From the NCBI GenBank assembly GCA_029553475.1, contig JAKPKV010000048.1, forward strand, positions 62,001 to 126,000: a stretch of DNA of 64,000 nt. Direction: 5' to 3'. A model generated the notes under the pieces. That model ran no database searches and had not been told where the DNA came from. It was given only the letters and a program-made list of their open reading frames with translations. A program made the position numbers and the translations under genes. Below, piece after piece: positions 35,956 to 43,880 of this stretch. Source of the DNA: Armatimonadota bacterium. GTDB lineage: Bacteria > Armatimonadota > Hebobacteria > CAIYQO01. Numbering within the stretch: position 1 is the stretch's first letter; every line of letters begins with the position of its first letter.

Positions 35956-37849
35956 GCCGATGGAGGACCATGCTGCTGCTGGCGTGTCTCGCGTGCGGCA
36001 TCGGGGCGTCGGCGCCGCCGCTGACCGTGGACGGCAAGCCCGCCGGCGAGATCATCCTCGCCGCCGACGCCGACCTGCGCGAGCGCTTCGCCGCGCGGGA
36101 GATGCAGTACTGGATCAGCGAAATCAGCGGCGCCACACTCCCGCTGCTCGCGCTGCCGTCGGCGGCGGCTTCATGTTCGGCTTCCTCGGCAAGTATAAGG
36201 AGACGCATCCCGAATTTTTCCCCCTCATTGACGGCCGCCGGGTCCTCAATAACTTCACCCAGCCGTGCTTCACGAATAAAGAGGCGCTGCGCACGCTCAT
36301 CCGCGAGGCGCGCGAGCAGTTGAACAACGCGCCGGAGGACACGCTCATCCTCGACTGCGGCAACGAAGATACCTGGCGCTGCTGCGAGTGCCCGGCGTGC
36401 CTGCTCCCCATCACGCTGCCCGACGGCACCGCGCTGGCGCCGAAGTCGCCCTCCGCGGAGCAGGATCCGCTGTTTCGCTCCACGCAGATGTTCATCTTCC
36501 TCAACGCGATGGCGGAGGAGCTGGTGAAGGAGTATCCGAAGCTGAAAATCCTCACGCTGGCCTACATCTTCGCCGCCGAACCGCCGAAGGTGACGGTGCA
36601 TCCCGCCATCATGGTGCTCTTCGCGCCGTATCCGACCGTCAACATGCGCTTCCCCGTCATGCAGCACGGCCCCGGCGTGCCGGGCTCGTGGGCGTCGCGC
36701 TTCCAGCAGTGGGGGCAGCATCCGGCGCTGGCGTTCTACGAATACTGGGGCGTCGGCTATTGCAACGCCATGGGGGAGACGGCCGCCGTCAACCTGCGCG
36801 CGCTGGCGCAATTCGGCGGCGTGGGGGTGAATGCTGAGGCGCTGCAGGACGTGGACACCGCCATGGAAGGCATCGGCAGCTTCACCTAGGCCTGGGACGC
36901 CAACGCCATCGAGATGTGGATCATCTCCCGCCTGATGTGGAATCCCCACCAGGATGTGGCCGTCCTGCGCACGCACTATATCACGCGGGCCTACCGAGAC
37001 GCCGCGCCGCAGCTGGCGCAGTTCTACGCCCTGCTGAACGTGGCCTGGCACGATCCGGCGAATCGGCAATTTGCAAACGGCCACTCCGGGCGCGGCGGCG
37101 TGTTCAAGCGCTACTTCGTGGATACCGGCACGGAAAAGCCGGCGCGCGCGCTGCTGGTGGCGGCGGAAGCGGCGGCGAAGCACCCGCGCGCGAAGCTGCT
37201 CGTCAGTCGCGTGCTGCTGCAGTGCGATACCTGGGCGAAAGAGCTGGGCCGCCTCACCGTGCCGGCGTTCCCCGACGCCGCGATGGCCGCGGAAGCATTC
37301 ACCTCGCCGCACTGGGAGCGGGCGACGCCCATCACCGGGTTCCGTCTGCCGCGCGGGTGGGCGAAACCGACCGACGCGACCTGCAACACGGAGATTCGCC
37401 TGATGCGCGACGACGAGCAGCTGTATGCCCGCATCATCGCCTATGATCCGGAGCCGGCGAAAGCCTGGGCGCACCCCCGCGCCGACGCCGAGCAGTTCCC
37501 GCTGAGCGACCACGTGGAGCTGTACCTGCGGAGCAAGAGCGGCACCCATCTCTTCGCGCTGGATGTGAACGGCAACCACTACGACGCCCGCAACTGGGAC
37601 CGCCGCTGGCATTCGGCCTGGCGCGGCAAACTGCGCAAGACGGATCACTCCTGGGAAGCCATCGTCATGATTCCGCTGGCGGACATCGGCGTGGATCCGA
37701 CGAAGCAGGACCCGGCAAAGCCGGCGACGCTGCTGGAGGGGGTCTTCGCCCGCGTCTATCACCACGGCCGGGCGACTCCCGAGGAGAGCACGTATACAGG
37801 CGTGGTGGTGCACGGCGAGCACGTCTGGTCGCCGCTGGTGCTGGAGTAA
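35952..37849 (+). pseudogene. DUF4838-type secreted glycosidase-like protein, deleted and interrupted
   Basis: The signal peptide (MLLLACLACGIGASA) and the first part of an N-terminal glycosidase-associated domain (AAREMQYWISEISGATLPLL) are intact. Near 36160-36175 the frame jumps directly to GFLGKYKETHPEFFPLIDGRR, which in DUF4838 proteins normally lies well over a hundred residues later, so an internal deletion plus a frameshift is likely. A TAG at 36887-36889 then interrupts the DUF4838 domain in frame (…EGIGSFT stop AWDANAIEMWIISRLMW). The C-terminal 200 residues look like a CBM9/DOMON-type sugar-binding module. The gene appears inactive. Confidence 0.75.
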
Positions 37850-38011
37850 GAGGCTGTTTGCCGAGTAGCTCTCGTCGGATCGCGCGGAGATTTTCGTGGC
37901 GGTCGCGAAGAGTTTTCGTCGGCGTATCCGGCAGATACGGTAAGAAAACCCGACAAAGACCGCCGCGAAAAGATCAAGCGAGGCGACGAGGGCTACTCGG
38001 CAAACAGCCTC
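37850..38011. mobile_element. 162-bp MITE-like long palindrome
   Basis: Terminal inverted repeats of 27 bp (37850-37876 and 37985-38011) match in 26 positions; the left one starts GAGGCTGTTTGCCGAGTAG. The interior is also self-complementary (GATTTTCGTGGCGGTC against GACCGCCGCGAAAAGATC), so the whole element can fold into one long hairpin. It starts one base after the stop of the DUF4838 pseudogene and ends 15 bases before the next start codon. It encodes nothing and no target duplication is obvious. Confidence 0.85.
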
Positions 38012-38026
38012 CAAGGGGGCAGGGCG

Positions 38027-38822
38027 ATGCGAGCCGTTGTTGGCATGCTGCTGGTGCTGGGCATCCTCACGCTGCCGGCCGCCTTCGCGCAGGGGCCGTT
38101 CAGCGCGGAGTTTGAGACGGGCGCGCTGGCCGATTATCTGGCGGTGCGCGGCAATGTCGCCGGCATCGCGCTGGCGCGTCTCCTTCGCGGACGCGGAGGG
38201 CAAGGCGCTGCCGGTGTCGCGCGGCTTCGGCCACCTGGCGCTGGTCTTCGGCGACTGGCATCCCTATACCGATGTCTGCTATACCCCCGCCAACGCGGCG
38301 GCGATGGAATTCGCCGTGGTCCTGCCGAACGGCGAGAACGGCGTGCTGCTGGATGACTGGGCGCTCGGCCCGTGCCCGGACGAAGGCGCCATCAACTGCA
38401 ATCCCGACTTCCGCTATGGCCCCTGCAGCTACACGGGATGGGCGAGCCTGAATACCGGCGCGCTGTTCGTGAAGGTGGGGGAGGGGAAGTATGGCCTCAA
38501 TACCGCTTACGGCAGCAGTAGCGAGCCCTTCCCGTTGCGCGAGCCCGGCACCTATCGCCTGTACGCCCGCGGCGCCGCGCGCGGGGGCTTCCGCACGGTG
38601 GATTTACGCATCTATGACGCGAAGGGAGCGCTCATCAAAATCCTCAACATCGTCGGCCTGCCCAACGGCAACAGCGTGGACGTCCTGCTGCCCGACGGCG
38701 CCGCCGCCGGCAGCCTGCTGGTGTACCACCACATCCTCGAGGAGGTGCGGGTGATGCGCGTGGGCGACGCCAACGCACTCGCCGAGCTCGATGCCGCCCG
38801 CGCCGCCGCGCAGAAGAAGTGA
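38027..38822 (+). pseudogene. Secreted protein gene with a frameshift
   Basis: The ATG at 38027 follows a GGGGGCAGGG ribosome binding site and encodes a signal peptide (MLLVLGILTLPAAFAQ) and GPFSAEFETGALADYLAVRG. Near 38174-38180 the frame shifts; the other frame then reads VSFADAEGKALPVSRGFGHL to the stop at 38822. One added base would give a protein of about 265 residues. The body is beta-rich with a late 'TVDLRIYDAKGALIKILNIVG' segment; no family is recognised. Its start resembles that of the gene at 35090, so the two may be distant paralogues. Confidence 0.65.
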
Positions 38823-38829
38823 CGGCGCA

Positions 38830-39543
38830 TCAGCGCAGCGCCAGCAGGCGGTCCGGATGGTTCGTCAGGATGCCGTCCACCCCGCAGGCGATCAGCCGCC
38901 GCATCTCCTCCGGCTCATCAGCGTAGAAGGGGTTCACGGTCATGCCGTGCCGGTGCGCGTCGCTCACGAATGCCGCATCCACCTGCTGATGTCCCGGCTG
39001 CAGGATGCGGCAGCCCACCGCCAGCGAGCGCGCGATGTAGTCGTCGCGGGGATGCGTGGAGAGGTTGCACGTCCGCACGGCGGGGTGGCGGTGCTTGGCC
39101 AGCGCGATGGACGCTTCGTCGGAGGCGATGAAGGCGCGCGCCAGCACGCCGAAACGCGTCATCTCGGCAAGCGTCAGGTCAATGACCCGCTCCCGATCGT
39201 GCGCGTAGGCTTTCACGTGGATATTCAACTCGACGCCGGTCTCCGCCAGCAGCGCCAGCGCCTCCCGCGCGGTGAGGAAGCGCTCGCCGGCGAACTCCGC
39301 GCCGAACCACGCGCCGGCGTCCAGCGCCTTGATCTCGGCGAGGGTCAGCCGCGCCACGTCGCCCGCCCCGTTCGCGGTGCGGTCCACCGTGCTGTCGTGA
39401 ATGACGATCAGCTCGTCGTCGGCGGAGAGGTGGAGGTCGAACTCGATCATCTCCACCCCCAGCCGCAGCGCCTCGGTCAACGCCCGCGCCGTATTCTCCG
39501 GATAGCGCCCGGAAAACCCCCGGTGTGCCACCACCTTCACCAT
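38830..39543 (-). CDS. Glycerophosphodiester phosphodiesterase
   Basis: The start at 39543 (MVKVVAHRGFSGRYPENT) gives 237 residues. It has the GDPD signature: HRG..YPENT at the N-terminus, a V-E-M-I-E-F-D-L-H-L-S-A-D-D-E metal site, VIHDSTVDRTANGAG with the catalytic His, VELNIHVKAY in place of the usual E-I-K, and GVDGILTNHPD near the C-terminus. It hydrolyses glycerophosphodiesters to glycerol-3-phosphate and an alcohol. It follows the FAD oxidoreductase gene by 10 bases, so the two and the membrane protein gene upstream probably form one operon. No signal peptide is seen. Confidence 0.92.
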   Translation of the reverse strand: MVKVVAHRGFSGRYPENTARALTEALRLGVEMIEFDLHLSADDELIVIHDSTVDRTANGAGDVARLTLAEIKALDAGAWFGAEFAGERFLTAREALALLAETGVELNIHVKAYAHDRERVIDLTLAEMTRFGVLARAFIASDEASIALAKHRHPAVRTCNLSTHPRDDYIARSLAVGCRILQPGHQQVDAAFVSDAHRHGMTVNPFYADEPEEMRRLIACGVDGILTNHPDRLLALR

Positions 39544-39553
39544 GATGCCCCTC

Positions 39554-40747
39554 CTATCTCGGCGGTGCGGAGTAGACGTCAGCCAGCCCGCACGGGATAC
39601 CCATGCGCCGCAGCTCTTCCTGCACGGCCGCGGCCTCCAGCGCGTCGGGCAGGCCGCGCCGCGCGACCGCCAGCCGCGCCGCCACCCCCGCCACCTGCCC
39701 GGTGAGCGCCGCCGCCGGGATGACGCGGGTGACGTGCCAGGCGTCGCCGGTGGCGGAGATGCAGCGCCCGGCGGCCAGCAAGCCGCGGGCGCCGGTCGGC
39801 AGCAGCGCGCCGTAGGGAATCTCCCACACGCTGCCCGCCGCGCGCCAGTCCGCCGCCAGCCCCACGGCGTCGGCGTGGCGCCGTCCGGCCTGCCCCGCGC
39901 GCAGCGTGGCACGGCCGTGAATGCGCCGGGTCATGCGGTACTGCGCCATAGTGGGGAGGGTGAGCGGGAAGCTGTTCCGGCGCCCCACCTGCGCCTGCGC
40001 CGCCTGATAGTGCTCGCGCAGCACCGCGCGCGCGGCGAGGGCGAACGCCGTCACGTCCGCCGCGCGCTCCAGCGTCCAGGTGCGCTCCGCCGACTCGACG
40101 TGCGGATCAACGGCGTCGCCGCCGAAGGCGAACAGGGTCAGCAACGCCGTGCCGTCGCCCGCGTCAATCGCCTGCCGGGCGGCGTCCAGCGTGGCCGCCA
40201 GCGCCCACAGCGAGAGGATGTTTGTACCCACTTCACACGGCACGCCCGCGCGGGCGGCGATGTCCGCGTCGCCGGTAGCGTCAATGGTCACCGGGGCTAG
40301 CAGCCGGTCGCGCCCGCCTTTGCTCTCCACCGCCACGCCGGTGACGCGGTCGCCGTCCGGCAGCGGCGTGCAGGCCAGCGTATCCAGCCAGAGGGTGACG
40401 CCGGCCCCCTGCAGCGCTTCGTCGAGGGCCAGCACGAAGGACGCCGGCGAGAAGGCGGCCTGCAGGCGCCCCGCCGGCGGCCGCGCGTTCCAGCCCGCCG
40501 GGATGTCGCCCGGGCCATACTTCAGCGCGAGGTGCAACAGCTCTTCCGCCAGCCCGAAGGTCACCTGCGTGCCCTGGCCATCGCAGAGGGGGAGGTAGAT
40601 GTTCACCAGCCCGGAGGTGGCCAGCCCGCCGGGGAGAATCGTCTTCTCCACCAGCGCCGTCGCCAGCCCCCCGCGGGCGCACTCCAGCGCCGCCGCCACC
40701 CCGGCCACCCCCGCGCCGCAGATTATCACATCATAGCGGTAGTCCAT
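39554..40747 (-). CDS. FAD-dependent oxidoreductase
   Basis: A 397-residue protein with the dinucleotide-binding start YDVIICGAGVAGVAAALECARGG, written here as the G-x-G-x-x-G Rossmann motif, followed by the 'EKTILPGGLATSGLVNIYLP' loop of the FAD_oxidored family. Mid-protein there is 'VTIDATGDADIAARAG' (A-T-G-D-A-D), and the C-terminus closes the FAD site with GARGLLAAGRCISATGDAW. Family members are common in glycan-degrading soil bacteria and oxidise unidentified sugar-related substrates. The gene lies between the membrane protein gene and the GDPD gene on the same strand. Confidence 0.88.
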   Translation of the reverse strand: MDYRYDVIICGAGVAGVAAALECARGGLATALVEKTILPGGLATSGLVNIYLPLCDGQGTQVTFGLAEELLHLALKYGPGDIPAGWNARPPAGRLQAAFSPASFVLALDEALQGAGVTLWLDTLACTPLPDGDRVTGVAVESKGGRDRLLAPVTIDATGDADIAARAGVPCEVGTNILSLWALAATLDAARQAIDAGDGTALLTLFAFGGDAVDPHVESAERTWTLERAADVTAFALAARAVLREHYQAAQAQVGRRNSFPLTLPTMAQYRMTRRIHGRATLRAGQAGRRHADAVGLAADWRAAGSVWEIPYGALLPTGARGLLAAGRCISATGDAWHVTRVIPAAALTGQVAGVAARLAVARRGLPDALEAAAVQEELRRMGIPCGLADVYSAPPR

Positions 40748-40801
40748 GATCGTTTCGCCGGCGTTCTCCCGCGTGTCATTGCCGCCATGGCGCGCAAGCG
40801 C

Positions 40802-43408
40802 TCACGGCATCTTATTATATACCTGATTCGGTCCGGTTGCGCCCAGCACCAATCCGATGAGCTCAAACAGCACGACGGAGGCGACGCAGGCGAGGAACAT
40901 GCCGATGGCGAAGGGCAGCAGGGCTTTCCGCATGGTGTGCGCGCCGCCCAGCCGCTGCACGACGGCGCGGATGGCCCAGGCGACGAAACAGGTGAACCAG
41001 ACGTAGAAGGAGAAGCTGGAGGCCGCCAGCACGTAGCCCAGCGGGTGCAGCGGGAACCAGACGAAGAGGTGGCGCAGCGTGGCCAGCGCGCCGGTGATCC
41101 CCAGGCCGACGGCGATGCCTTTGGCATCGGGATTGCTGACGATGTCCAGCGGACGGGTCTGCGGATCCTGCCCCAGCGTGCCGGCGACGAAGGCGCGGTC
41201 CGCCGCCGCCTCGCCCTGCCGGTAGCTGTTCAGGTACCAGTTCTGCTGGTACGGCCAGGAGAACGCGAAATTGTCGGCGCCTTTGCCGTAGGTCCAGCAG
41301 AGGAAGGCGAAGCCGCCGATGAAGATGCCGCCCAGCAGGCCGATCCACAGTCCGGCGCCGATGTCGTGCAGCCGCACGTTCAACTGCCGCCCCAGCTCCA
41401 GCATCTCCACCTGCGCGGGGGCGATGAAGAGGAAGACGGCCACGCACATGAAGCCGGCGGCCAGCGAGGCCACCAGCATGCCGGTGGTGCCGAAGACGGC
41501 GAAGCCGCCCATCGCCGAGACGAAGAACATGCCATAGTAGGGCATCCAGTAGCCGAAGGGCATGCCCGCCTCGGCGCGAATTTTGCTGGCGGCAAAACCG
41601 CAGGTGAGCATCCAGCCGAAGAAGAGCAGACTGGCCAGCCAGCCCATGCCCGTCCAGATGCCCCAGCCGATGAGGAGCATCAGGCTGAGGAGCACAAAGC
41701 CGGCGGCGGCGCGGTAGGACACGAGCTCATCGCGCGCATCCATGGCCTCCCGGCCGGCGAGATGGCGCAGGAGGTGCCAGAGATGCTTGCGCGCGACGAA
41801 CAGCGCCAGCAGCCCGTAGCCGAGAAAACTGCCGATGTGCTGCTGCGGCGCCCACGGATATCCGGGGTAGCGGCTGAAGTTGCCGACCTTGCCGGCGACA
41901 TGCCAGAGCTGGAAGAGCAGGTAACAGGCCCAGACGGAAAACAGCACATCCGTCTCCACCAGCAGGGCGATGGCGAGCAGCGTCAGCGGCAGGGTGATGG
42001 CGACCTGCTGCAGGAAGGCCTTCCAGAGCGGATGCGCCACGTAGGTGTGCAGCGAGACCGGCGCCCAGACGTCGCCGATGGGCAGCGACGGCACGGTGGG
42101 AAAGTAAAAATGCAGCCCTTTCCATACCGCCAGCAGCAGGGCGACGGCGAACCCCGCCCAGCAAAAAGGGGAGCGCCAGATGGAGGTGACCGCGGTGGCG
42201 GTTTCCGTCAGCAGCGCGCGCGGCAGCGTGTTCAGCGGGAAGGTCAGCCGCTCGTAGTGCACCCACTGCTTGCGCATGAGGACGTTCAGCCCCATGAAGC
42301 CGAGGAAAAGGGCGGCGATGAGCGCCGACCACGCCAGCAACGGCGTCACCCACTGCGCGACGGGAATGAAGCCGGTGAACAGGTAGCGGAGGCCGGCGAC
42401 GCTCCACAGCGCATCCGGCTTGCGGGCGGTGAAATCGCGCTCGTGCGCGCCCAGCGTCCGCCAGCGGCCCTCGCGGACGAGGTGCGTGCCGGTATAGGCG
42501 CCCTCCACCGCCACCACGTTCAGCAGCTGCACGTCCTGCAGCGTCAGGCGCCCGCCGCCGCGCAGCCCGATGGTGAGGGTGAGACGGTCGCGCAGGTGCG
42601 CGGGGATGGCCACCGGCGAGATGCCGACCCGCGTGAGGCCGGCGGGCAGGCTCAGCGATGGCGCCGTCTTCATCGTCGAGGTGAGGATCGTCCGCGGCGG
42701 GCCGCCGTCTACGGATAGCGTCGCGAAGAACGAGGAATCGCTCACGAACGCGTCCGTGCGCACCAGGCAGGAGAACAGAAAGGGCTCGCCGGAGATCAGC
42801 GGCTCGCGCCCGCGCGCCGCGCGGGGCAGCGTGTAACTGAGGGCGGCGACCGAGCCGTCGGGGGCGCTGATGACCGGGCAGCGCCATGGGCGGCCGCGCC
42901 AGTGCAGCGTCTCCCAGCCGACCGCCGCGGCGTCGGAAGGGATGAAGCCATTGAGCTGGCCGTTGAAGCGCCCGGGCACGAGATTGTCGCCGTGCGGCCA
43001 GAGCACCGACGGCAGGCTCTCGTAGGATGTGAAATCCTGGTAGTGCGGCACGGTGGTGATCAGCGCGAAGAGGCGCGTCCAGAGCCCCTGCGTCATCAGC
43101 GGGGCGGCCACCAGCAGCGCCGCGTAGATGACCACCAGCTCCGCGACCGTCAGGCGCAACGACCGGCGGAAACGGGCGAGCAGCGCGCCCAGCGCCAGCA
43201 GCGCCAGCAGGATGCTCACCACGCCGTTGGGCGGCGCGTTTTCCACCAGCGGCCCGCCGAAGAGGTAGCGTTCCTGGTATTCTACCCAGATAGCGAGCAC
43301 CAGCAGCGCGAAGAGGGTGATGACGAACGAGCGCGGGGTCAGGCCGCGCTGCGCCGGCGCGCGCGCCTCCTCACTCCCGCGTTGCTCGGGCAATGCTGAT
43401 ATCGTCAT
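40802..43408 (-). CDS. Large polytopic membrane protein, DUF6785/OPT-like
   Basis: The start at 43408 follows a GCAGGAG ribosome binding site and gives 868 residues. At least a dozen hydrophobic segments are visible, e.g. FVITLFALLVLAIWVEY, GVVSILLALLALGALLA, VTPLLAWSALIAALFLGF and ASLAAGFMCVAVFLFIAPA. A soluble beta-rich insert lies at about residues 145-300. The pattern fits DUF6785/DUF6784 proteins, which resemble OPT-type transporters and occur next to glycan-degradation genes. Transport of an oligosaccharide or related compound is inferred. Its promoter carries TGTATACA operator 5, and a 19-bp hairpin lies in its leader. Confidence 0.75.
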   Translation of the reverse strand: MTISALPEQRGSEEARAPAQRGLTPRSFVITLFALLVLAIWVEYQERYLFGGPLVENAPPNGVVSILLALLALGALLARFRRSLRLTVAELVVIYAALLVAAPLMTQGLWTRLFALITTVPHYQDFTSYESLPSVLWPHGDNLVPGRFNGQLNGFIPSDAAAVGWETLHWRGRPWRCPVISAPDGSVAALSYTLPRAARGREPLISGEPFLFSCLVRTDAFVSDSSFFATLSVDGGPPRTILTSTMKTAPSLSLPAGLTRVGISPVAIPAHLRDRLTLTIGLRGGGRLTLQDVQLLNVVAVEGAYTGTHLVREGRWRTLGAHERDFTARKPDALWSVAGLRYLFTGFIPVAQWVTPLLAWSALIAALFLGFMGLNVLMRKQWVHYERLTFPLNTLPRALLTETATAVTSIWRSPFCWAGFAVALLLAVWKGLHFYFPTVPSLPIGDVWAPVSLHTYVAHPLWKAFLQQVAITLPLTLLAIALLVETDVLFSVWACYLLFQLWHVAGKVGNFSRYPGYPWAPQQHIGSFLGYGLLALFVARKHLWHLLRHLAGREAMDARDELVSYRAAAGFVLLSLMLLIGWGIWTGMGWLASLLFFGWMLTCGFAASKIRAEAGMPFGYWMPYYGMFFVSAMGGFAVFGTTGMLVASLAAGFMCVAVFLFIAPAQVEMLELGRQLNVRLHDIGAGLWIGLLGGIFIGGFAFLCWTYGKGADNFAFSWPYQQNWYLNSYRQGEAAADRAFVAGTLGQDPQTRPLDIVSNPDAKGIAVGLGITGALATLRHLFVWFPLHPLGYVLAASSFSFYVWFTCFVAWAIRAVVQRLGGAHTMRKALLPFAIGMFLACVASVVLFELIGLVLGATGPNQVYNKMP

Positions 43409-43440
43409 ACGACTCCTGCCCCGCCAGGCCGCCATCTTTC

Positions 43441-43483
43441 CTCCCCCCTTCCCCTCCCCATGCAGGGGAGGGGAAGGGGGGAG
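43441..43483. repeat. 19-bp perfect hairpin in the leader of the membrane protein gene
   Basis: CTCCCCCCTTCCCCTCCCC (43441-43459) and its exact complement (43465-43483) flank a 5-base loop. It lies between the operator-5 promoter and the ribosome binding site of the gene that starts at 43408, so it is transcribed as a strong stem about 30 bases before the start. No U-run follows, so it is not an ordinary terminator. Confidence 0.85.
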
Positions 43484-43591
43484 CGGTCACGCGTGACGAT
43501 CACTAACGCGTATTTGCGCGGTATTGGCCGTCGCGCGCCTGCCCGCGGCACTGTGCTGGCCATCAGGGCGCAGCGGTGGGATGCGATGGAA

Positions 43592-43623
43592 TATTGTATA
43601 CACATAAAAGCGGGCGCTGTCAA
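43592..43623 (-). promoter_or_regulatory. Promoter with TGTATACA operator 5
   Basis: Minus strand: TTGACA at 43623-43618, a 17-base spacer, TATACA at 43600-43595; the palindrome TGTATACA (43595-43602) contains the -10 box, exactly as in operator 3. It drives the membrane protein-FAD oxidoreductase-GDPD operon. It is 180 bases from the divergent operator 6. Confidence 0.82.
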
Positions 43624-43749
43624 GGGTGACGGCCGCCGGGGCGGCGGGCGGCACAACGGCGAAAGACCAACTCGATGATCGGGTGAAGGCGCGGGATGGG
43701 CGACCGGGGACCGCCGCGTGCCGCGGGCCGACTTTCCCGACGCTGACTA

Positions 43750-43786
43750 TTGACAGACGACAGGCGCTTTGTTAATGTATACATAA
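43750..43786 (+). promoter_or_regulatory. Promoter with TGTATACA operator 6
   Basis: TTGACA at 43750-43755, a 17-base spacer, TAATGT at 43773-43778, and TGTATACA at 43776-43783, in the same geometry as operator 4. A related GGTATACG sequence follows at 43797-43804 and may be a weaker second site. It drives the gene at 43881. Confidence 0.82.
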
Positions 43787-43880
43787 AATGGACGCGGTAT
43801 ACGCGACGGGGGGCCGACGAAGCCGCGCCCGCCGCTGCTCTCAAGGCCTGGTGCACCAGGCGCGAAAAAGGGGACGAACG

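Noticed and set aside
36887-36889. Reading TAG as a recoded amino acid
   Set aside because: Other genes here end normally and the same gene has a second lesion, so decay is simpler than stop-codon reassignment.
40532-42718. A 728-codon plus-strand frame opposite the membrane protein gene
   Set aside because: Repetitive Gln/Glu/Gly/His-rich translation with no domain, opposite a clear polytopic membrane protein.
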